A stretch of DNA of 64,000 nucleotides from Rhodopseudomonas palustris (GCF_003591005.1 NZ_QYYD01000028.1:1-64000), one strand, 5' to 3'. Positions 11,257 through 19,804 are shown, numbered from the stretch's first letter. The notes: generated by a model not told the origin, from the letters alone. Numbers and translations: made by a program.

Positions 11257-11654
11257 GCCGCCGTCGCTCCCCTACGTATTTTGCGGGCTAACCAACTTGC
11301 GCCGAATGCCCCTTATGGCATCCACGGGGACGATTGTTCGTCTCCCTAAGAATGCTTCTTATTCTGTCTTTCAAATCACAATTCGCCAGTACCCGCAATG
11401 CAGTATTGTACGTTCGGTGGGGCCTCTCGGATGTTTGTCCGGCGCCGATAAATCCATGATACCTCTCGGCATATTGCCGGTGCTCTAGTATTGTGAACCA
11501 CGCTTGACAGCGCCACATGTCGATGTAGGCACAAACACGCGCAGGCACGGGAGCCTGATTCGCCCGCGGAACGGCACCGCCTTGATGGTGCCGTCATTCC
11601 CGGTCAGTCGGAGCCCGCTCCACGCCATGTTTCTCTGACCTGAAAGCGACCCCG
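11257..11654. promoter_or_regulatory. AT-rich divergent intergenic region, ctaC / ialB
   Basis: About 400 bp without a credible gene between the divergent ctaC and ialB. The part at about 11288-11500 is visibly richer in A/T than the rest of the window and includes a short inverted repeat TAAGAA/TTCTTA around 11350-11365. Two short minus-strand frames here lack family resemblance and ribosome sites. The region must carry the promoters of both genes. Confidence 0.6.
11504..11531 (+). promoter_or_regulatory. Putative sigma-70-type promoter upstream of ialB
   Basis: TTGACA at 11504-11509 and TAGGCA at 11526-11531 with a 16-base spacer, about 120 bp before the ialB ATG. The -35 is a perfect consensus match and the -10 is moderate. 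Prediction from sequence only. Confidence 0.45.
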
Positions 11655-12215
11655 ATGGGCCTTGCCGAACGTTTGCCGATGCTCGCTCTCCGCCGTCGCC
11701 TCGCGCGCGGGAGCGCGGCCCGGCTGGCCCTCACCGCCGCGCTGATCGGCGCGGCTCTGCTCGGGACTGCGGGTCATTCATACGCGCAGGGCGCCGTGCG
11801 CTCGGTGCATGGCGACTGGCAGATCCGCTGCGATACGCCGCCCGGCGCCAAGGCGGAGCAGTGCGCGCTGATCCAGAGCGTGGTGGCGGAAGACCGTTCC
11901 AATGCCGGCCTCACGGTCATCATCCTCAAGACCGCCGATCAGAAGAGCAAATTGATGCGCGTCGTGGCGCCGCTCGGCGTGCTGCTGCCGTCGGGCCTCG
12001 GGCTCAAGCTCGACAACGTCGACGTCGGCCGCGCCGGCTTCGTGCGCTGCCTGCCCAACGGCTGCGTTGCCGAGGTGGTGATGGACGACAAGCTGCTCGG
12101 ACAGCTGCGCACCGCCAAGACCGCGACCTTCATCATCTTCGAGACCCCCGAAGAGGGCATCGGCTTCCCGCTCAGCCTCAACGGCCTCGGCGAAGGCTAC
12201 GACAAGCTGCCGTAG
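11655..12215 (+). CDS. Invasion-associated locus B (IalB) family protein
   Basis: 186 aa exported protein: basic N-terminus, hydrophobic core (about residues 22-38) and a GHSYAQG cleavage region. The mature part opens with HGDWQIRCDTPPGAKAEQCAL, the usual IalB start (W..C...C), followed by a second cysteine pair (VRCLPNGC) and an FIIFETPEEGIGFPLSL end. IalB-family proteins are periplasmic or envelope proteins named from Bartonella; in free-living Rhizobiales their role is unknown. Divergent from ctaC. A family E repeat follows the gene. Confidence 0.88.
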   Translation: MGLAERLPMLALRRRLARGSAARLALTAALIGAALLGTAGHSYAQGAVRSVHGDWQIRCDTPPGAKAEQCALIQSVVAEDRSNAGLTVIILKTADQKSKLMRVVAPLGVLLPSGLGLKLDNVDVGRAGFVRCLPNGCVAEVVMDDKLLGQLRTAKTATFIIFETPEEGIGFPLSLNGLGEGYDKLP

Positions 12216-12288
12216 GCTGCGGCGATCGACACATGTCAGTATGTGTTCGCCGCGCTCTCTATGAGGCGCAGCGCCTCCCCATGACGGC

Positions 12289-12417
12289 CGTCATGGCCAG
12301 GCTTGACCCGGCCATCCACGGCCACAAGCACAGCCTCGCATGAAATTGTGGATGCCCGGGCCTACGCCGCGCAGAGGCGGCTACGGCCGCGCAGGCGGGT
12401 CAAGCCCGGGCATGACG
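12289..12417. repeat. Family E palindromic repeat
   Basis: Inverted repeat of about 130 bp with outer arms GTCATGGCCAGGCTTGACCC and the degenerate mate GGGTCAAGCCCGGGCATGAC, and inner arms GGCCATCCACG / GTGGATGCCC. Only one copy is seen here. It lies in the convergent gap between ialB and ohr and may act as a bidirectional terminator. Confidence 0.75.
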
Positions 12418-12473
12418 ATCTTTGTGCGGAGACTGCCGAGACATCCAACCACCGCCTCAGGCGGCAGCGAACC

Positions 12474-12899
12474 TCACACCAGCGTCAGCGTCACGTCGAT
12501 GTTGCCGCGCGTCGCGTTGGAATACGGGCAGACGATGTGGGCGCGGTCGACAAGGGTCTGCGCCTGGTCGAGGTCCATGCCGGGCAGGCTGATCTTGAGT
12601 TCGACCTCGATGCCGAAGCCGGTCGGGATCGGGCCGATGCCGACCGTGCCGGTGACGCTGACGTCCTTCGGGATCGGCAGCTTGTCGCGCCCGGCGACGA
12701 ACTTCATCGCGCCGAGGAAGCAAGCCGAATAGCCGACCGCGAACAGCTGCTCCGGATTGGTGCCGGCACCGCCACCACCGCCGAGTTCCTTCGGCGTGGT
12801 CAGCGCGACGTCGAGGTTGCCGTCGCTCGATACGCCGCGGCCGTCGCGGCCTCCGGTGGCGGTGGCAGTGGCCCGGTAGAGAACCTTTTCGACTGACAT
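12474..12899 (-). CDS. ohr: Organic hydroperoxide resistance protein (Ohr/OsmC family)
   Basis: 141 aa. Thiol peroxidase that reduces organic and fatty-acid hydroperoxides, using lipoylated proteins as reductant. Both catalytic cysteines are present: C60 ([10 protein letters not shown]) and C124 ([13 protein letters not shown]), and the N-terminal [17 protein letters not shown] is typical of Ohr rather than OsmC. AGGAAGG precedes the ATG. It lies 113 bp downstream of a MarR-type gene with the OhrR cysteine on the same strand, and operator-like palindromes occur in front of both genes, so peroxide-induced derepression is likely. Confidence 0.95.
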   Translation of the reverse strand: MSVEKVLYRATATATGGRDGRGVSSDGNLDVALTTPKELGGGGGAGTNPEQLFAVGYSACFLGAMKFVAGRDKLPIPKDVSVTGTVGIGPIPTGFGIEVELKISLPGMDLDQAQTLVDRAHIVCPYSNATRGNIDVTLTLV

Positions 12900-12940
12900 G
12901 GCGGTCTTCCTTCCTAGGGGGTTAAGTCAAAGTTGGCGAT

Positions 12941-12970
12941 AAGATCGCGCCGATGAAGATCGCGCGCGAT
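12941..12970. promoter_or_regulatory. Candidate OhrR operator upstream of ohr
   Basis: The perfect 12-bp palindrome ATCGCGCGCGAT (12959-12970), preceded by a 15-bp-spaced direct repeat AAGATCGCGC (12941 and 12956). Nearly the same 12-mer, ATCGTGCGCGAT, stands in front of ohrR, as expected for one regulator acting at both promoters. Confidence 0.55.
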
Positions 12971-13012
12971 ATCTTACACCGGCGTGTGCCGGGCATCCGG
13001 TTGGGCTCCTGC

Positions 13013-13480
13013 TTACGCGGCCTCGAACAGACGGCCCCGCACCTTGGTGAGTTTGTTGCGCAGGTCGACGATGTCTTCCAGCGAGCCGCCCATCGCGGCG
13101 CCGAGGCAATCGGGCACGTGCCTAAGTTGCTGGCGCAACGCGCGGCCCTCCTCGGTGAGGCTGACGATGACTTGCCGCTCGTCCTCGACCGACCGCTTCC
13201 GGCTAATCAGCCCCCGCGCCTCCAGCCGCTTCAGCAACGGCGTCAGCGTGGTGGTCTCGAGATAGAGCTGATCGCAGATCTCCGAGACGTTGACCCGATC
13301 CTTCTCCCACAGCACCAGCATCACCAGATACTGCGGATACGTCAGATCGAACTCGCGCAGCAGCGAGCGATACACCTTGTTGACGCCGAGCAGCGTCGAA
13401 TACAGCGCGAAGCACAGCTGGTTCTCCAGCCTCTGCTTGTCTGAGCTGCGCGGCGGCCGGCTCGGCGATGTCGATTTCAT
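13013..13480 (-). CDS. ohrR: MarR-family peroxide sensor, OhrR-like
   Basis: 155 aa winged-helix repressor. C23 in the [10 protein letters not shown] segment matches the peroxide-reactive cysteine of OhrR, and the [31 protein letters not shown] and [13 protein letters not shown] segments form the MarR wHTH and wing. In OhrR proteins oxidation of this Cys releases DNA and induces ohr. The neighbouring ohr gene on the same strand fits the pair. The start ATG has no strong ribosome site; translation may be low, as for many autoregulated repressors. Confidence 0.92.
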   Translation of the reverse strand: MKSTSPSRPPRSSDKQRLENQLCFALYSTLLGVNKVYRSLLREFDLTYPQYLVMLVLWEKDRVNVSEICDQLYLETTTLTPLLKRLEARGLISRKRSVEDERQVIVSLTEEGRALRQQLRHVPDCLGAAMGGSLEDIVDLRNKLTKVRGRLFEAA

Positions 13481-13493
13481 GGATGAGGTTTAG

Positions 13494-13505
13494 ATCGTGC
13501 GCGAT
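13494..13505. promoter_or_regulatory. Candidate OhrR operator upstream of ohrR
   Basis: ATCGTGCGCGAT, 14-25 bp before the ohrR ATG, differs by one base from the palindrome in front of ohr and is flanked by a TATATT stretch. Suggests autoregulation. Confidence 0.5.
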
Positions 13506-13550
13506 ATATTGGCAAGCGATCGATTAGGCCGGAAGCCTGACAATCGATCA

Positions 13551-13633
13551 CGTCATTGCGAGGAGCGCAGCGACGAAGCAATCCAGGGACGCAGTGCCCG
13601 GAGCTGGATTGCTTCGCTCCGCTCGCAATGACG
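13551..13633. repeat. Family A palindromic repeat
   Basis: About 83 bp, arms CGTCATTGCGAGGAGCGCAG and CTTCGCTCCGCTCGCAATGA around a short centre. It lies between the divergent ohrR and tldD, about 140 bp before the tldD start. The tldD frame is open through it, but the family start lies downstream. Confidence 0.9.
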
Positions 13634-13771
13634 AAAAGCGCAAGCTACATGGACAAACCCTCATTTTGCTTCGAGCGGATCTGGGGTGATGATGCGTCGT
13701 CCCGCCAGCCTCTCGCACAAAGCCGGCGGAGCGCCTATCTTCCTCCCCGAACAACATCGGGAACACGCCTC

Positions 13772-15199
13772 ATGACCAACCCAGCCCAGACCTCCCTGCT
13801 CGACCGCGCCAAGCTCGATCGCGACGCGGTGCGGCGTGAATTGACGCGAGGGCTCGCGGGAGCGGACGATGGCGAGCTGTTTCTCGAATACAGCCAGACC
13901 GAAGCACTCGCCTTCGACAACGGCCGGCTCAAGCAGGCGACCTACGACACCGCGCAGGGATTTGGCCTGCGCGCCGTGAAGGACGATGCGGTCGGCTATG
14001 CGCACTCCTCGGATGTGTCGCTGCCGGCGCTGATCCGCGCCGCCGATGCGGTGGCTGCGGTGCGCGGCGATTACAGCGGCACGCTGGCGGTGGCGCCGGC
14101 GCACACCAATGTGCGGCTGTATGGCGACGACAACCCGCTCGACGCGCCCGGCTTCGAAGCCAAGGTCAAGCTGCTCGCCGAGATCGACGCCTATATCCGC
14201 GACAAGGACCCGCGCGTCCGCCAGGTCTCGGTGTCGGTCGGCGCCACCTGGCAGGTGGTCGAGATCCTGCGGCCCGACGGCGAGAGCTATCGCGACATCC
14301 GCCCGCTGGTGCGGGTCAACGTTTCGGTCGTCGCCGGCCAGGGCGATCGGCAGGAGAGCGGCTCCAAGGGTTATGGCGGCCGCGAGCCCTATGCGCGCTT
14401 TATCGAGACCAAGGCCTGGCGCGACGCCGCCGACGGCGCGCTGCGCGAGGCGCTGGTCAATCTGGAATCCGTGCCGGCGCCAGCCGGTGAAATGGACGTC
14501 GTGCTCGGCCCAGGCTGGCCCGGCGTGATGCTGCACGAAGCCGTCGGTCATGGCCTCGAGGGCGACTTCAACCGCAAGAAGACGTCTGCGTTTGCAGGCC
14601 TGATGGGCCAGCAGGTCGCCGCCAAGGGCGTCACTGTGGTCGACGACGGCACCATCTCGGCGCGGCGCGGCTCGCTGTCGATCGACGACGAAGGTACGCC
14701 GACCAGCCGCACCGTACTGATCGAGGACGGCATCCTCACCGGCTACATGCAGGATCGCCAGAACGCCCGGCTGATGGGCATGAAGCCGACCGGCAACGGC
14801 CGCCGGCAGTCCTACGCCCATGTGCCGATGCCGCGCATGACCAACACCTACATGCTGGCCGGCCAGCACGATCCGGCCGAGATCCTCGCTTCGGTGAAGA
14901 ACGGCATCTACGCGGTGAACTTCGGCGGCGGTCAGGTCGACATCACATCAGGCAAATACGTGTTCCAGTGCACCGAGGCCTACCGGATCGAAAACGGCAA
15001 GATCGGCGCGCCGCTGAAGGGCGCGATGCTGATCGGCAACGGTCCGACCGATTTGCACCGCATTTCCATGATCGGAAACGACATGCAGCTCGACGACGGC
15101 ATCGGCACCTGCGGCAAGAACGGCCAGGGCGTGCCGGTGGGCGTCGGCCAACCGACGCTGCGGATGGATCGGATCACGGTCGGAGGCACCGGCGGATGA
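13772..15199 (+). CDS. tldD: Metalloprotease TldD
   Basis: 475 aa from the ATG at 13772; the open frame upstream is repeat-derived. TldD of the TldD/TldE (PmbA) pair degrades unfolded or modified peptides and matures some RiPPs. The HExxxH zinc motif (H255, E256, H260 in LHEAVGHGLEGD) is intact, and the C-terminal GGGQVDITSGKYVFQCTEAYRIENGKIG segment is characteristic. No pmbA/tldE partner is nearby. Its TGA overlaps the lepB ATG (ATGA at 15196-15199). Confidence 0.96.
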   Translation: MTNPAQTSLLDRAKLDRDAVRRELTRGLAGADDGELFLEYSQTEALAFDNGRLKQATYDTAQGFGLRAVKDDAVGYAHSSDVSLPALIRAADAVAAVRGDYSGTLAVAPAHTNVRLYGDDNPLDAPGFEAKVKLLAEIDAYIRDKDPRVRQVSVSVGATWQVVEILRPDGESYRDIRPLVRVNVSVVAGQGDRQESGSKGYGGREPYARFIETKAWRDAADGALREALVNLESVPAPAGEMDVVLGPGWPGVMLHEAVGHGLEGDFNRKKTSAFAGLMGQQVAAKGVTVVDDGTISARRGSLSIDDEGTPTSRTVLIEDGILTGYMQDRQNARLMGMKPTGNGRRQSYAHVPMPRMTNTYMLAGQHDPAEILASVKNGIYAVNFGGGQVDITSGKYVFQCTEAYRIENGKIGAPLKGAMLIGNGPTDLHRISMIGNDMQLDDGIGTCGKNGQGVPVGVGQPTLRMDRITVGGTGG

Positions 15200-15966
15200 A
15201 CGACAAGACGGGCGTGATCAGCGGGGCGGCGCGGCGCTGGGGCGCCCAGATCGGGCAATTGGCGGCGGTGGTCGCGATCGTGCTGATCGGCAAGGGCGCG
15301 CTGGCCGAGCCGTTTTACGTGCCGTCCGGCTCGATGGAGCCGACGCTGCTGATCGGCGACGCACTGCTCGCCTCGAAATATCCCTATGGTTACTCCACCG
15401 CGTCGCTGCCGATCCATGTCGCGTTTCCCGAAACAGGCCGCGTGTTCAGCGCCACGCCGCATCGCGGCGATGTCGTGGTGTTTCGCTGGCCGGGCGACCG
15501 CTCGCAGGTCTGGGTCAAGCGCGTCATCGGCCTGCCCGGCGACAAGATCGAACTGACGGGCGGCGTCGTGCGCATCAACGGCGTCGCCGCCACGGTGAAG
15601 CCCGACGGTGTCGGCAAGGCCGAGGACGAAGACGGCGCATTCGAGACTGCCGCCAAGTACGTCGAGACGCTGCCGGACGGCGTGTCGCATCCGATCTTCA
15701 AGTTGTACGACAATGGCCGGCTCGACAACACGCCGGAAGTCACCGTACCGCCCGGACATTTGTTCGTGATGGGCGACAACCGCGACAACTCATCGGACAG
15801 CCGTGTCCCGGTGCGTCAGGGCGGCGTCGGCATGCTGCCGATGGACAATCTGGTCGGCCGCGTCGACGCCATCGTCGGCTCGTGGAATCCCGGCGTCCGC
15901 AAGGAGCCGTTGACCAACTGGATCTCCGGCTTCCGCGTCGCCCGGTTCTTCACCTCGGTGCATTGA
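15196..15966 (+). CDS. lepB: Signal peptidase I
   Basis: 256 aa inner-membrane serine protease that cleaves Sec and Tat signal peptides. One N-terminal helix (about residues 16-34), catalytic Ser46 in PSGSMEPTLLIGD and Lys108 in VWVKRVIGLPGDKIE, plus the box E motif GDNRDNSSDSR. The start overlaps the tldD stop with GGAGG a short way upstream inside tldD. A second lepB copy is likely elsewhere in such genomes, as several alphaproteobacteria carry more than one, but that cannot be seen here. Confidence 0.95.
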   Translation: MNDKTGVISGAARRWGAQIGQLAAVVAIVLIGKGALAEPFYVPSGSMEPTLLIGDALLASKYPYGYSTASLPIHVAFPETGRVFSATPHRGDVVVFRWPGDRSQVWVKRVIGLPGDKIELTGGVVRINGVAATVKPDGVGKAEDEDGAFETAAKYVETLPDGVSHPIFKLYDNGRLDNTPEVTVPPGHLFVMGDNRDNSSDSRVPVRQGGVGMLPMDNLVGRVDAIVGSWNPGVRKEPLTNWISGFRVARFFTSVH

Positions 15967-15967
15967 G

Positions 15968-16050
15968 CGTAGGATGGGTTGAGCGCAGCGAAACCCATCA
16001 ACCACGTCGCCCGGGATGATGGGTTTCGCAAGAGCTCAACCCATCCTACG
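15968..16050. repeat. Family D palindromic repeat, copy 1
   Basis: Arms CGTAGGATGGGTTGAGCGCA / GAGCTCAACCCATCCTACG plus inner arms AAACCCATCA / TGATGGGTTTCGC. It starts two bases after the lepB stop and probably forms the 3' hairpin of that message. Confidence 0.9.
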
Positions 16051-16101
16051 CGCTACGCGCTCGGCGTCCTTACCGCGTGGGCTTCACGTCTTAGCATCGA
16101 T

Positions 16102-16182
16102 CGTAGGATGGGTTGAGCGCAGCGAACCCCATCAATCACATCGCCCGAACTGATGGGTTTCGCTGCGCTCAACCCATCCTAC
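16102..16182. repeat. Family D palindromic repeat, copy 2
   Basis: Second copy in the same gap, with the same four arms; 51 bp of unrelated sequence separates it from copy 1. Together they occupy most of the convergent gap between lepB and the PAN-domain gene. Confidence 0.9.
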
Positions 16183-16205
16183 CGGCAGCTAAGTATCAAC
16201 GTCAC

Positions 16206-16760
16206 TTACCGCACCACGCCAGACACATAACCCGGCCGGCGCCGCGGCGGTTTGATCTGGCTTTTCAGAAAGCAGCGCGCGTTGCGGCCGACCAGGCCGG
16301 CGCGGGCGTAGCTCCAGGCGCGGCATTTGTTGTCTTCTTCGCAGGCCGCCTTGCAGGCATCGTCGGCCTCGCCCGACTTCATCTCGAAATTGCGATAGTC
16401 GCCGCCGATGCGATCGATCGACGCTTCGATCGATCCGTTGCGCGGCTCGATCACGCCGGCGCCGCGCACGCCGGACACACAGCAATTGCTCGGGCTGCGC
16501 TGCGGCACGCCGCTCTTCAGCCAGCAGTAAGCGCCGTCTTCCGGCGCCTGCGGATAGGAGAACGTCCACGATCGGCAGCGCCGATCGCGTTCGCACATCA
16601 GCGCACAGTCCGCCGGATCGTTGCTCGATACCGGCGCGCGCAGATAGTCCGCGCCGGGGCGATCGAAGTTTGTCTGCGCCCGCACGCAATGCGGCAGCAG
16701 CGCCGCCGCAGCCACGACGAGCACGAGTAACCATGCCCTGCCTAGGCCGCCTCGTCGCAT
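16206..16760 (-). CDS. Exported protein with two PAN/Apple-like domains
   Basis: 184 aa from the ATG at 16760. A signal peptide (RRGGLGRAWLLVLVVAAAAL, cleavage near VRAQ) precedes two cysteine-rich modules: the first holds DCALMCERDRRCRSWTFS...CWLK, the second ACKAACEEDNKCRAWSYA...CFLK. That C-x3-C-x5-C-x-(S/A)-(W/F) pattern is the PAN/Apple module used for protein or carbohydrate binding. No catalytic domain is attached, so it is probably a periplasmic or surface binding protein. The gene is isolated, with repeats downstream and nothing co-directional close upstream. Confidence 0.8.
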   Translation of the reverse strand: MRRGGLGRAWLLVLVVAAAALLPHCVRAQTNFDRPGADYLRAPVSSNDPADCALMCERDRRCRSWTFSYPQAPEDGAYCWLKSGVPQRSPSNCCVSGVRGAGVIEPRNGSIEASIDRIGGDYRNFEMKSGEADDACKAACEEDNKCRAWSYARAGLVGRNARCFLKSQIKPPRRRPGYVSGVVR

Positions 16761-17055
16761 CAACGCTCGCTCTCGATCAGGCCCGCCTTCACGATGCAAA
16801 ATATGCAGTGGGCCGCAGTTCCAAAATGCCATCTGACGGCGACCGACCTGTATGCGGGATGAACGGCTGTTTATCGTTCGGTCATGCTGTCTAAAGTGCT
16901 GCAGGAGCCAAGCACAGATGCTCGCCGCAGTCATGCCGTTCTTTCAGATGCCTTGACCGGCGCAACGTCGTCGACAGCCGCAACACGCGGCCACGTCACA
17001 CAAAGTCGCGAGCTATCCGACGGCGCGGCGGATTGCCGCGCGCGAGCCAGCCCGG

Positions 17056-18426
17056 TCAGAACGCGTATTCGTCGTAAGCCGGCTCGACCGAGCCGCGCCA
17101 GACGCCGTGGTACTTCTCCAGCATTTCCTCGGCCGGCGAGCGGCCGGCGGCGAGGATCTGGTCGAGCGGCGCAAGATGCCGGGATTCGTCGGCGCCGAAT
17201 TGATCGATCCGGCCGCGACGGCGTAGCCCGGCATGCGCCAGCACCAGGCATTCCTTGGCGACTTCGAACAGAAAGCGGTTACCGATCTTCGCCTTGAAGC
17301 CGAGCCGGGGGACGTCGTCGCGCAGCGCCTGACGCTCTTCGGCGGTCCAGCTCTTGACGATCTCCCAGGCCGCATCGAGGCTGGTGTCGTCGTACAGCAG
17401 GCCGACCCAGAACGCCGGCAGCGCCGGCAGCCGGCCCCACGGCACGCCATCGGCGCCGCGCATCTCGAGGTAGCGCTTCAACCGCACTTCCGGAAAGATC
17501 GTCGACAGATGATTGGCCCAGTCCGACAGCGTCGGGCGCTCGCCCGGCATCTTTTCATTGTTGCCGTCGAAGAAATCGCGGAACGACGAACCCGAGACGT
17601 CGATGTACTGATCGCCGCGCTTGACGAAGTACATCGGCACGTCGAGCGCGTAGTCGACCCAGCGCTCGAATCCCATGCCGTCCTCGAACGCCCACGGGAT
17701 CATGCCCGAGCGCGCATTGTCGGTGTCGCGCCAGATCTCCGAGCGGAACGACAGAAAGCCGTTCGGCTTGCCTTCGGTGAACGGCGAGTTGGCGAACAAC
17801 GCGGTCGCGATCGGCTGCAGCGCCACCGAGACGCGCAGCTTCTTGACCATGTCGGCTTCCGACGAGAAGTCGAGATTGGTCTGCACCGTGCAGGTCCGGT
17901 ACATCATGTCGAGGCCGTAGCGGCCGACCTTCGGCATGTAGTTGGTCATGATCTTGTAGCGGCCCTTCGGCATCACCGGGATGTCGCCGCGCGACCAGGA
18001 CGGCGTCATGCCGAGGCCGAGAAAGCCGATGCCGAGCGGCGTTGCGATCTCGCGCACCTGCGCCAGATGCGCCATCAGTTCGGCGTGGGTCTGATGCACG
18101 TTGTCGACCGGCGCGCCCGACAGTTCGAACTGACCGCCCGGCTCCAGCGAGATCGCGCCGCCGCCGGTGACGTCGTGCAGCCCGATGATGTGCGGGCCTT
18201 CCATGATCGGCTCCCAGCCGAGCAGGATCTGCATGCCCTCCAGCAATGCGCCGATGCCGCGCGCGCCCTCATAGGGCACCGGCCGATGACCTATGAGGGT
18301 GAACGGCGTCTTCTCGTGCTCGGTGCCGATGCGGAAGTCGCGCGGCGGTTTAACGCCCGCCTCGATCCAGCCGACGAGTTCGTCGCGCGAGTTCAGCGGC
18401 GTCATATCGATCTGGTCACGCGCCAT
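17056..18426 (-). CDS. gshA: Glutamate-cysteine ligase, plant/proteobacterial type
   Basis: 456 aa. First step of glutathione synthesis: ATP-dependent joining of L-glutamate gamma-carboxyl to L-cysteine. The FRIGTEHEKTPF start, GGGAISLEPGGQFELSGAP, YMPKVGRYGLDMMYRTCTVQTNLDFSSE and the substrate-site segment AGMIPWAFEDGMGFERWVDYALDVPMYF-like region place it in the plant-type GCS2 group found in Rhizobiales and Xanthomonads rather than the E. coli GshA group. It stands alone on the minus strand, about 90 bp downstream of a MarR gene that is divergent from a glutathione S-transferase, giving a local glutathione theme. Confidence 0.95.
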   Translation of the reverse strand: MARDQIDMTPLNSRDELVGWIEAGVKPPRDFRIGTEHEKTPFTLIGHRPVPYEGARGIGALLEGMQILLGWEPIMEGPHIIGLHDVTGGGAISLEPGGQFELSGAPVDNVHQTHAELMAHLAQVREIATPLGIGFLGLGMTPSWSRGDIPVMPKGRYKIMTNYMPKVGRYGLDMMYRTCTVQTNLDFSSEADMVKKLRVSVALQPIATALFANSPFTEGKPNGFLSFRSEIWRDTDNARSGMIPWAFEDGMGFERWVDYALDVPMYFVKRGDQYIDVSGSSFRDFFDGNNEKMPGERPTLSDWANHLSTIFPEVRLKRYLEMRGADGVPWGRLPALPAFWVGLLYDDTSLDAAWEIVKSWTAEERQALRDDVPRLGFKAKIGNRFLFEVAKECLVLAHAGLRRRGRIDQFGADESRHLAPLDQILAAGRSPAEEMLEKYHGVWRGSVEPAYDEYAF

Positions 18427-18516
18427 GGGAATTCCGAAATCAGCGCGCAGCAGTGGTCGGCGCAGGGTGGGAGCCGCGGTTGCAATCAGCCGCGAGCCGG
18501 AAAGGTGAGCTGTGTA

Positions 18517-19020
18517 TCATCGCGCCGCCGCGGTGTCTTGTTGGTCCGGCGCGGCGGGCGTGCCGCTGCAGGCGCAGCCGAGCCGGTCGAGCAGCCCGCA
18601 CAGCCGCGACGCGTCGGCATCGGACAATTTCGAGCCGACGTGCTTTTCGATCGCGGCCGAATACGCGGCCCACATCTTCTTCTGCAACTCGCGCCCGGCG
18701 TCGGTGATTTCCACGAACTGGCCGCGCTTGTCCATCTTGCACTCGCGGCGGGCCGCCAGCCCTTCGTCGACCAGCCGGTCGATCAGCCGCGACGTGGAGT
18801 ATTGCGGAATCAGCATCTGCTTTTCGAGTTCGACCGGGCGCATTTCTCCACCCGGCGCGCGCGTCAGTTCGAGCAGCGCGTCGTACCAGGCGAGCGGCGG
18901 AAAGCCGGCCTTCTTCAATTCCTGCTCGACCGCATCGAGCACGCGGCTGCGCACCCGCATCAGGCGGACCCAGGCAGCGGTCGCTTCGGTCGAGGGTTTG
19001 CGTTTCATCGCCTCATCCAT
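18517..19020 (-). CDS. MarR-family transcriptional regulator
   Basis: 167 aa. Winged-helix MarR features: WVRLMRVRSRVLDAVEQELKKAG, YDALLELTRAPGGEMRPVEL (HTH start), YSTSRLIDRLVDEGLAARREC (recognition helix) and the wing MDKRGQFVEITDAG. The C-terminus has a Cys-rich end (LCGLLDRLGCACSG) that could sense thiol or metal stress; that is speculation. It is divergent from a glutathione S-transferase with a shared 112-bp promoter region containing palindromes, and upstream of gshA on its own strand. Confidence 0.9.
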   Translation of the reverse strand: MDEAMKRKPSTEATAAWVRLMRVRSRVLDAVEQELKKAGFPPLAWYDALLELTRAPGGEMRPVELEKQMLIPQYSTSRLIDRLVDEGLAARRECKMDKRGQFVEITDAGRELQKKMWAAYSAAIEKHVGSKLSDADASRLCGLLDRLGCACSGTPAAPDQQDTAAAR

Positions 19021-19044
19021 CGTGCCGGGGAGTCTACTCCAGCG

Positions 19045-19090
19045 GATGCAGATGCATCAATCTTGACTCCTCCATGCAGGCGCATTTAAT
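19045..19090 (+). promoter_or_regulatory. Divergent MarR/GST promoter with palindromic operator
   Basis: GATGCAGATGCATC (19045-19058) contains the perfect palindrome GATGCATC. Directly after it come TTGACT (19063-19068) and TTTAAT (19085-19090) with a 16-base spacer, reading toward the GST gene. The motif ATGCAG recurs inside the spacer, so a MarR dimer could cover the promoter. Confidence 0.55.
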
Positions 19091-19132
19091 CGCCGCACGG
19101 CCTTTTTTCCATCATCCCCCGGGAGATTCTCG

Positions 19133-19747
19133 ATGAAGCTGTATTACGCGCCGGGCGCGTGCTCGCTGTCGCCCCATATCGCACTCAGCGAATCCGGTCT
19201 GCCGTTCGAGCTGGTGAAAGTCGACATCCGCGCCAAGAAGACGGAAAACGGCGACGACTATTTGCAGATCAATCCCAAGGGCTCGGTGCCGGCGCTCGGC
19301 CTCGACGATGGCAGCGTGCTGACGGAGGGCCCGGCGATCGTGCAGATGATCGCCGACAAGGTCGGCGGCGGCAAGCTCGCCCCCGAAAACGGCACGCCCG
19401 AGCGCTATCGCCTGCAGGAGTGGCTGAACTTCATCTCGACCGATCTGCACAAGAGCTTCGGCCCGCTGTTCGCCCCGACGCTCGGCGACGACGCCAAGGC
19501 GTTCTTCAAGGACCGGATCGCCAAATATCTGGCTTATGCGGACAAGCAGCTTGCCGGCAAAGACTATCTGATGGGTTCGGCCTTCACCGTCGCGGACGGT
19601 TATCTGTTCGTGATCCTGAACTGGTGCGACCGGATGAAGATCGATCTCGCGCCCTACCCCAACCTGTCGGCCTATCGGGCCCGCGTCGCCGCCCGGCCGC
19701 AGGTGCAGAAGGCCCTGCAGAGCGAAGGGCTGCTGCAAAAGGCATGA
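19133..19747 (+). CDS. Glutathione S-transferase, beta-class-like
   Basis: 204 aa. The N-terminal thioredoxin-fold half (MKLYYAPGACSLSPHIAL, with C10/S11 at the active site as in beta-class enzymes, NPKGSVPAL cis-Pro loop, LTEGPAIVQMIAD glutathione-binding Glu-Gly/Ser) is followed by the all-helical C-terminal half (ADGYLFVILNWCDRM). It conjugates or reduces electrophiles with glutathione in the cytoplasm. GGGAG precedes the ATG. Divergent MarR gene and nearby gshA suggest response to an electrophile or thiol stress. A strong terminator follows. Confidence 0.95.
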   Translation: MKLYYAPGACSLSPHIALSESGLPFELVKVDIRAKKTENGDDYLQINPKGSVPALGLDDGSVLTEGPAIVQMIADKVGGGKLAPENGTPERYRLQEWLNFISTDLHKSFGPLFAPTLGDDAKAFFKDRIAKYLAYADKQLAGKDYLMGSAFTVADGYLFVILNWCDRMKIDLAPYPNLSAYRARVAARPQVQKALQSEGLLQKA

Positions 19748-19772
19748 ACCCACTCATCACCTGATCGGCCAG

Positions 19773-19804
19773 CGGCGGCGCAGCATGATCTGCGCCGCCG
19801 TTTT
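19773..19804 (+). terminator. Rho-independent terminator after the GST gene
   Basis: Perfect 11-bp stem CGGCGGCGCAG / CTGCGCCGCCG, loop of six, then TTTT, starting 26 bp after the GST stop. Confidence 0.9.

Noticed and set aside
11288-11597. Two short minus-strand frames upstream of ctaC
   Set aside because: No ribosome site, no resemblance to known proteins, and they overlap the expected oxidase promoter region.
13556-13771. N-terminal extension of TldD
   Set aside because: The open frame upstream of 13772 runs through a family A repeat and lacks family similarity; the ATG at 13772 gives the usual TldD length.
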